From positions 1 to 5,444 of the forward strand of contig JBBQCZ010000218.1 of NCBI GenBank assembly GCA_038319215.1: a stretch of 5,444 nt of DNA, in the 5' to 3' direction. Every line of letters starts with the position of its first letter. Positions within the stretch are counted from its first letter, which is position 1. The notes under the pieces are model-generated. The model ran no database searches. It worked only from the letters and a program-made list of their open reading frames with translations, and had not been told where the DNA came from. This DNA is from Bact-19 sp038319215. GTDB taxonomy: Bacteria; Bacteroidota; Bacteroidia; Bacteroidales; ML635J-15. Shown piece after piece: positions 4,977-5,444 of this stretch. Both the position numbers and the translations under genes were made by a program.

Positions 4977-5444
4977 ATGAAGATATTTGAACCGATAAGA
5001 TCGCTTAAAGAACCGCTATTTTCAAAATTATATTTTGCTCAGGCGATTAGCCTTTTGGGCGATGCTTTTACATGGATTGGAATTGCTCTCCTGGCGTTTG
5101 AATTTGGTGGTACACAATCGGCTAAAATTTTGGCAATAGCTCTAACGCTAAGGGTTACTGCCTTTATCATTTTCGGCTCTTATGCCGGTGTATTGGCTGA
5201 CCGTTTCAACAGGAAGAAAATATTGATATTTACGAATCTAATTCGTATGATAATTGTATTTTCGTTGGCTTTTATCACCAACGTATGGCAATTGTACATT
5301 TTGATTTTCGTACTCAATATATTTAATGCTTTTTTTACACCAGCCTATAAAGCGTGTATTCCACAACTTATTTCGCAAAAAGAAAATTATGGGAATGCCA
5401 TTGCATTATCGAATGCCACATGGCAACTATTAGGAATACTTGGA
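4977..5444 (+). CDS. MFS transporter, N-terminal 156 codons (cut by window edge)
   Basis: The frame is open from the ATG at 4977 to the window edge. Hydrophobic segments lie at about 19-43, 50-70, 82-100 and 104-122, with a fifth starting near 139. The loop between helices 2 and 3 carries the MFS signature motif A, GVLADRFNRKK (71-81). The start KLYFAQAISLLGDAFTWI and the later FTPAYKACIPQLIS and NAIALSNATWQLLGILG are typical of the EntS-like MFS_3 branch of drug or siderophore exporters, which usually total about 400-420 residues. It should be a proton-coupled inner-membrane exporter; the substrate cannot be told from this part. It is preceded by a hairpin pair and a possibly structured leader, with no obvious TAnnTTTG box close by. 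Codon and base use resemble ordinary chromosomal genes, so it is likely host backbone flanking the accessory stretch. Confidence 0.93.
   Translation, partial: MKIFEPIRSLKEPLFSKLYFAQAISLLGDAFTWIGIALLAFEFGGTQSAKILAIALTLRVTAFIIFGSYAGVLADRFNRKKILIFTNLIRMIIVFSLAFITNVWQLYILIFVLNIFNAFFTPAYKACIPQLISQKENYGNAIALSNATWQLLGILG

Overview
The window reads as Bacteroidota, most likely a flavobacterial lineage. The DNA is A+T-rich. Promoters fit the TTG / TAnnTTTG pattern of that phylum, Shine-Dalgarno sites are weak or absent, and the left edge holds the start of a menaquinone gene (menA).

Layout, left to right. (1) On the minus strand lie the 5' end of menA (1-165, running off the window) and, 48 bp upstream of it, a complete tyrosine recombinase (214-1284). 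(2) A 247-bp divergent intergenic region holds a TATATTTG promoter box facing each way. (3) On the plus strand is an apparent accessory gene for a protein with two zinc-ribbon-like cysteine sets and a C-terminal single-HKD phospholipase-D-type nuclease domain (1532-2818). (4) Just after its stop is a long imperfect inverted repeat (2874-2980) with one bulged base, followed by CCGTTATG. (5) An A+T-rich gene-poor stretch carries a second, unrelated 111-bp imperfect inverted repeat that looks like a MITE (3203-3313). (6) A very A+T-rich 420-codon gene of no recognised family follows (3387-4649). (7) A 327-bp gap holds two tight hairpins (4792-4845) and a possibly structured leader. (8) The window ends in the N-terminal third of an MFS efflux-type transporter (4977 to the edge).

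Most interesting reading, an inference. Parts 2 to 4 copy the plan of an integron: a recombinase gene transcribed away from a promoter-bearing recombination region, then a promoter-poor accessory gene closed by an attC-like imperfect palindrome. The putative junctions are GCGTTACC at 1459, CCGTTATG at 2985 and, more weakly, CCGTTATC at 4759. The recombinase lacks the extra segment that defines IntI, and the repeat lacks a clear left core site. If real, this would be an integron-like cassette platform using a non-IntI recombinase. The recombinase also has Gln where the family normally has the His/Trp catalytic residue.

How the genes may work together: the recombinase would capture and shuffle accessory genes, and the zinc-ribbon/PLD nuclease is a plausible defence-type cargo. 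The 420-aa protein is unexplained. menA and the MFS gene look like ordinary chromosomal flanks. menA shows no promoter of its own and may be read through from the recombinase gene.
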